This document shows positions 6,145-8,326 of a stretch of 8,326 nt of DNA, piece by piece. A model generated the notes under the pieces. The model saw only the letters and a list, made by a program, of their open reading frames with translations, ran no database searches and was not told the origin of the DNA. Both the position numbers and the translations under genes were made by a program. Position 1 is the stretch's first letter. Every line of letters starts with the position of its first letter. Source of the DNA: an uncultured Sulfuricurvum sp. (GTDB taxonomy: Bacteria > Campylobacterota > Campylobacteria > Campylobacterales > Sulfurimonadaceae); the NCBI RefSeq assembly GCF_937936435.1, contig NZ_CALDDG010000054.1, forward strand, positions 1 through 8,326. The letters are read 5' to 3'.

Positions 6145-7675
6145 GATCGTCTCCTTTTTCAGCGATATGAGGCCCTTTTGTGATTGCCGAGATCATGATT
6201 TTGATCTCAGCGATCAGTAAAGCGGTAAAAAGTACTGCGAACATCCAAAAGGTGATCTGCACGCTTTGCGCACTTAACGCGCTCACCCCTTTCATCGTCG
6301 GCAGCAGATCCTGAATAACCCACGGCTGACGCCCTACTTCCGCTACGATCCATCCCGCTTCACACGCCACGAATCCCAAAGGAATGGAGAAAAACGTGAT
6401 CCACAACGCCCAGCGGGTACGAATCAGCTCGTTGGTCATCGATAGATACAACAAGACGATGAACAAAACGATAAAAAACGATCCGAGACCTACCATCAGA
6501 TGGAAACTGTAAAACGTCAATGCGATCGGAGGAACCGTCTGCTTCGGATCGGTGAAATGACCGTATCCCATATACGATTCGTTTGCGTCAAACGCATTCA
6601 GATGTGCCGCCGCCGTCTGCGCGTCTCCCGCTTTTTTCGCATCATGATACGCAGAGAGTTCGGTAAGTGCGGCTTGCCCGCGCGCGATTTTTTCACTCGC
6701 ACTCATAACGTCGAATTTTGCATTTCCCGCAATTAGATCGTTGATTCCCGGTACAAAGGCGTTGATATCATGGTATCCGAGGATGGAAAGCGCATAAGGG
6801 ATCTGGATATCTCCGAAAAATTCGGGCTGGTCGTCTCCGATCTCTTTATCGGAGTTTAAAATACCGAACGCGACGATTCCGGCTCGTCCTTCTCCAGTAT
6901 AAAGCCCTTCCATAGCCGCTAGTTTCATCGGCTGTTTTTGAGCGACCTGATGCGCCGATTCGTCTCCGCTGAGGAGAAGAAAAATCGATGCGAACAAACC
7001 GAATGAAGCGCCCACGATAATACTGCGACGCGCGAACTGCGTCTCACGCCCGCGAATCAAAAACCATGCCGATACGCCGACGACGAAGATTGCCGCCGTC
7101 ACATACCCTCCTCCGATCGTATGGAGAAATTTAGCCACCGCGACGGGTGAAAAAATAACATCCCAGAAATTGCCCATCTCGTAGCGCATGGCATCGGGAT
7201 TGAATTTCATCCCTACGGGGTGCTGCATCCAACCGTTCGCCACAAGAATCCAAAGCGCCGAGAGGTTTGTTCCGATGGCAACCAGCCATGAGGAAAGGAG
7301 ATGAAACCCTTTGGAAACACGGTTCCATCCGAAAAACAAAACGACAAAAAAGGTCGATTCAAGGAAAAAAGCAAAAATCCCCTCAATCGCCAACGGTGCG
7401 CCGAAGATATCGCCGACGATCCACGAATAGGCGCTCCAGTTCGTTCCGAACTCAAACTCCATGATCAGACCGGTAGCGACACCGATTACGAAATTGATTC
7501 CAAACAGCTTAACCCAAAACTTGGTCGCCGAAAGCCATTTTTCATCGCCTGTTTTCAGATAAATCGTCTCCATGATAGCGACGAGAAAAGAGAGTCCCAA
7601 TGTCAGCGGGACGAACAAAAAGTGATATATAGCCGTGAGCGCGAACTGTGCTCTGGACCAATCGACGAGTTCCAT
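6137..7675 (-). CDS. cydA: Cytochrome bd ubiquinol oxidase subunit I
   Basis: This 512-residue protein (E. coli CydA is about 522) oxidises quinol and carries the haems for O2 reduction to water. The haem ligands are present: His18 in YHFLFVPLTLG (b595 in the classical assignment), and His185 in FLHTIGGGYVT and Met394 in FHLMVGLG (b558). Glu98 and Glu106 in AIEGIFAFFLESTFF match the proton and haem-d site glutamates. The Q-loop residues Lys251 and Glu256 lie in MKLAAMEGLY, and GRQPW is at 448-452. The loop between residues 240 and 385 has the long, E. coli-like form. The ATG at 7675 follows AAGGAT with a short spacing and comes 20 bases after the DUF4492 stop. Complete residues suggest a functional bd oxidase; cydDC assembly genes are not in the window. 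Cyanide sensitivity and haem content cannot be judged. Confidence 0.97.
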   Translation of the reverse strand: MELVDWSRAQFALTAIYHFLFVPLTLGLSFLVAIMETIYLKTGDEKWLSATKFWVKLFGINFVIGVATGLIMEFEFGTNWSAYSWIVGDIFGAPLAIEGIFAFFLESTFFVVLFFGWNRVSKGFHLLSSWLVAIGTNLSALWILVANGWMQHPVGMKFNPDAMRYEMGNFWDVIFSPVAVAKFLHTIGGGYVTAAIFVVGVSAWFLIRGRETQFARRSIIVGASFGLFASIFLLLSGDESAHQVAQKQPMKLAAMEGLYTGEGRAGIVAFGILNSDKEIGDDQPEFFGDIQIPYALSILGYHDINAFVPGINDLIAGNAKFDVMSASEKIARGQAALTELSAYHDAKKAGDAQTAAAHLNAFDANESYMGYGHFTDPKQTVPPIALTFYSFHLMVGLGSFFIVLFIVLLYLSMTNELIRTRWALWITFFSIPLGFVACEAGWIVAEVGRQPWVIQDLLPTMKGVSALSAQSVQITFWMFAVLFTALLIAEIKIMISAITKGPHIAEKGDDHV

Positions 7676-7695
7676 GGGTATCCTTAGATAAACGG

Positions 7696-7893
7696 TTATT
7701 TTGGAGGAGATAGTTTTTCAGCAATCGCTGAAGGAGCGGTTTGAGGTGATGTTTTGTAAGGGTCGTCGTATAAAAAATGAAACAGTGCCCAAATAAAAAG
7801 CAATTTAAGCGCAAATACGGCAACAAGGCTGTTTTTTAGCCGAAGATTTGCAAAAAAATCGTAATACATTTGGAAAATACCGTAACGTTTCAT
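7696..7893 (-). CDS. DUF4492-type small membrane protein, first gene of the cyd operon
   Basis: This 65-residue protein has an N-terminal amphipathic stretch with YYDFFANLRLKNSL (residues 10-23), one membrane helix (about 23-42) containing ALKLLFIWALF, and a proline-rich cytoplasmic or periplasmic tail. The pattern Y-x-D-x-F near the start, a KL-x-F inside the helix and a short aromatic exit segment ending in DP fits DUF4492. That family is commonly found directly upstream of cydA in Bacteroidota and some Campylobacterota. The ATG at 7893 has AAGGAA (complement of 7902-7907) 8 bases upstream. Only 20 bases separate its stop from cydA, so it is co-transcribed. The role is unknown; an accessory or assembly function for cytochrome bd is inferred from linkage. 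The DUF4492 match is from memory of the pattern, not a profile search. Confidence 0.8.
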   Translation of the reverse strand: MKRYGIFQMYYDFFANLRLKNSLVAVFALKLLFIWALFHFLYDDPYKTSPQTAPSAIAEKLSPPK

Positions 7894-7920
7894 TACTGTG
7901 TTTCCTTAACAATTCAACTC

Positions 7921-7934
7921 TGAATGACTATTCA
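7921..7934. promoter_or_regulatory. TGAAT-N4-ATTCA dyad, candidate operator
   Basis: TGAATGACTATTCA is a perfect 5-bp inverted repeat with a 4-base centre, the same geometry as FNR/CRP-superfamily boxes (FNR: TTGAT-N4-ATCAA). It lies 28-41 bases upstream of the DUF4492 start and overlaps a possible -10. If real it would more likely act as a repressor site. The half-site differs from the FNR consensus, so the regulator is unknown. Confidence 0.35.
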
Positions 7935-7940
7935 TAAACC

Positions 7941-8020
7941 GAATGTTAACGACTTAAACTGTAAAAAATCTTTTGGATTTATCTATAATCTGATCTTAAA
8001 ATTTTTATTGGTTAACATTC
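7941..8020. repeat. Perfect 10-bp inverted repeat, GAATGTTAAC (7941-7950) and GTTAACATTC (8011-8020)
   Basis: The two arms are exact reverse complements separated by 60 bases, with centres 70 bases apart. Each arm contains the self-complementary GTTAAC. The spacing is too long for a normal terminator hairpin, so paired protein-binding sites are more likely than an RNA structure. Both arms lie in the spacer upstream of the cyd operon and share a GAATG core with the nearby dyad at 7921. Confidence 0.5.
7966..7980 (-). terminator. Weak candidate terminator for the MarC gene
   Basis: On the minus strand AAATC-CAAAA-GATTT forms a 5-bp stem with a 5-base loop and runs straight into further T residues. 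The stem has a single G-C pair, so it is weak. It lies about 55 bases after the MarC stop codon, a sensible position. Confidence 0.25.
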
Positions 8021-8034
8021 ATTTACACATCGGA

Positions 8035-8326
8035 TCAAGCCGAAAGCCAAAGCGCTTTCGATCCGTAAATGATGAACTGAGCCGCAATGGCTCCGACGAC
8101 AAGCCCCATAATCCGAGTCATGATCTTAAGCCCTGTAACTCCCAGCACTTTCGTTAGAAAAATAGCATTTTTAAGGGTAATATAGACAATAAACGTCGAA
8201 ATAACGACTGCACTCAGCAATAAAGCGATCTCGATATAGTCGGTACTCTTCGCTTTAAAAATCATCAAGGTGGAGATCACCCCCGGCCCGAATAGAATCG
8301 GGATACCGATAGGAATCACCGATATG
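8035..8326 (-). CDS. MarC-family (UPF0056) integral membrane protein, C-terminal part (5' end outside window)
   Basis: The visible 96 residues are the C-terminal half of a roughly 200-residue family of six-span inner membrane proteins. The signature IPIGIPILFGPGVIST matches the conserved IPLL-GPG-I-T loop. Two hydrophobic segments follow, with GLKIMTRIMGLVVGAIAAQFI near the end read as GLKIMTRIMG and the adjoining helix, typical of the MarC C-terminus. The frame continues without a stop to the window edge. The GTG at 8319 is internal, because the family motif continues upstream of it (Ile-Ser before it). MarC proteins were once linked to multiple antibiotic resistance, but that link has not held up and their function is unknown. 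The gene is upstream of, and in the same direction as, the cyd operon, but a 141-base spacer with promoter-like features separates them. Confidence 0.88.
   Translation of the reverse strand, partial: ISVIPIGIPILFGPGVISTLMIFKAKSTDYIEIALLLSAVVISTFIVYITLKNAIFLTKVLGVTGLKIMTRIMGLVVGAIAAQFIIYGSKALWLSA

Larger units (their letters stand above)
7894..8034 (-). promoter_or_regulatory. Control region upstream of the DUF4492-cydAB operon
   Basis: This 141-base AT-rich spacer separates the MarC gene from the cyd operon, both on the minus strand. It should therefore hold the MarC terminator and the cyd promoter. On the minus strand TATGAAT (complement of 7930-7936) is a plausible -10, with a leader of about 30 bases to the DUF4492 start. 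TTATAG/TATAGA around 7984-7990 is an alternative further upstream. A TGAAT dyad overlaps the first candidate and a 10-bp inverted repeat flanks the second; both are listed separately. Which promoter is used cannot be decided from the sequence. Confidence 0.4.

Noticed and set aside
7301..7687. A 128-codon plus-strand frame opposite the start of cydA
   Set aside because: It mirrors the conserved N-terminal half of CydA. The product is charged and low in complexity, with no signature.
7894..8034. Small RNA or riboswitch upstream of the cyd operon
   Set aside because: The spacer is AT-rich, with only a weak 5-bp stem and a widely spaced inverted repeat. No conserved aptamer-like pairing pattern is visible.
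8035..8319. A complete 94-residue protein starting at the GTG at 8319
   Set aside because: The MarC family motif runs through and past this codon to the window edge, so the gene is truncated by the window and is not a short gene.
1..8326. CRISPR array, IS element, prophage or defence system
   Set aside because: No regularly spaced repeats, transposase, integrase, nuclease or tRNA-associated attachment site is seen. The ankyrin fragment alone does not justify a defence or effector claim.

Overview
The window looks like a chromosomal segment of a Campylobacterota (Epsilonproteobacteria) bacterium, possibly of the Sulfuricurvum/Sulfurimonas type. This is inferred from the style of the proteins (YbgC, Dgt and a DUF4492-cydA-cydB cluster), from the moderate GC content of the genes against very AT-rich spacers, and from tight packing with overlapping gene ends. 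No rRNA, tRNA, CRISPR array, IS element, phage gene or integrase is visible.

Layout from left to right. The 3' end of an ankyrin-repeat gene (+) meets a YbgC-type acyl-CoA thioesterase (-) tail to tail, with a 12-base overlap. A divergent promoter region of about 125 bases separates ybgC from dgt (+), a complete dGTP triphosphohydrolase of the HD family. A stand-alone class I glutamine amidotransferase (-) follows. Next come a PP1/ApaH-like metallophosphatase (-) and a possible 32-codon ORF coupled to its 3' end. A second divergent region leads to a bacterial transglutaminase-like cysteine protease (+), which converges with the next block by an 8-base overlap.

The right third is a cytochrome bd oxidase operon on the minus strand. 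Its transcription order is a DUF4492 small membrane protein, cydA, cydB (overlapping cydA by 8 bases) and a 50-residue single-span membrane protein. The ribosome binding site of that last gene overlaps the cydB stop codon. The two large subunits form a quinol:O2 oxidoreductase for low-oxygen respiration. The two small proteins probably assist its assembly or are accessory subunits. CydA keeps all the usual haem and Q-loop residues, whereas CydB has glutamines where the E. coli protein has its N-terminal acidic DGFD motif. The spacer upstream of the operon holds a TGAAT-N4-ATTCA dyad and a perfect 10-bp inverted repeat 60 bases apart, which are candidate operators. The window ends inside a MarC-family membrane protein gene (-).

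Most of the window is ordinary housekeeping and respiratory content. The parts that merit most attention are the small proteins flanking cydAB, the altered CydB motif and the regulatory repeats upstream of the operon.
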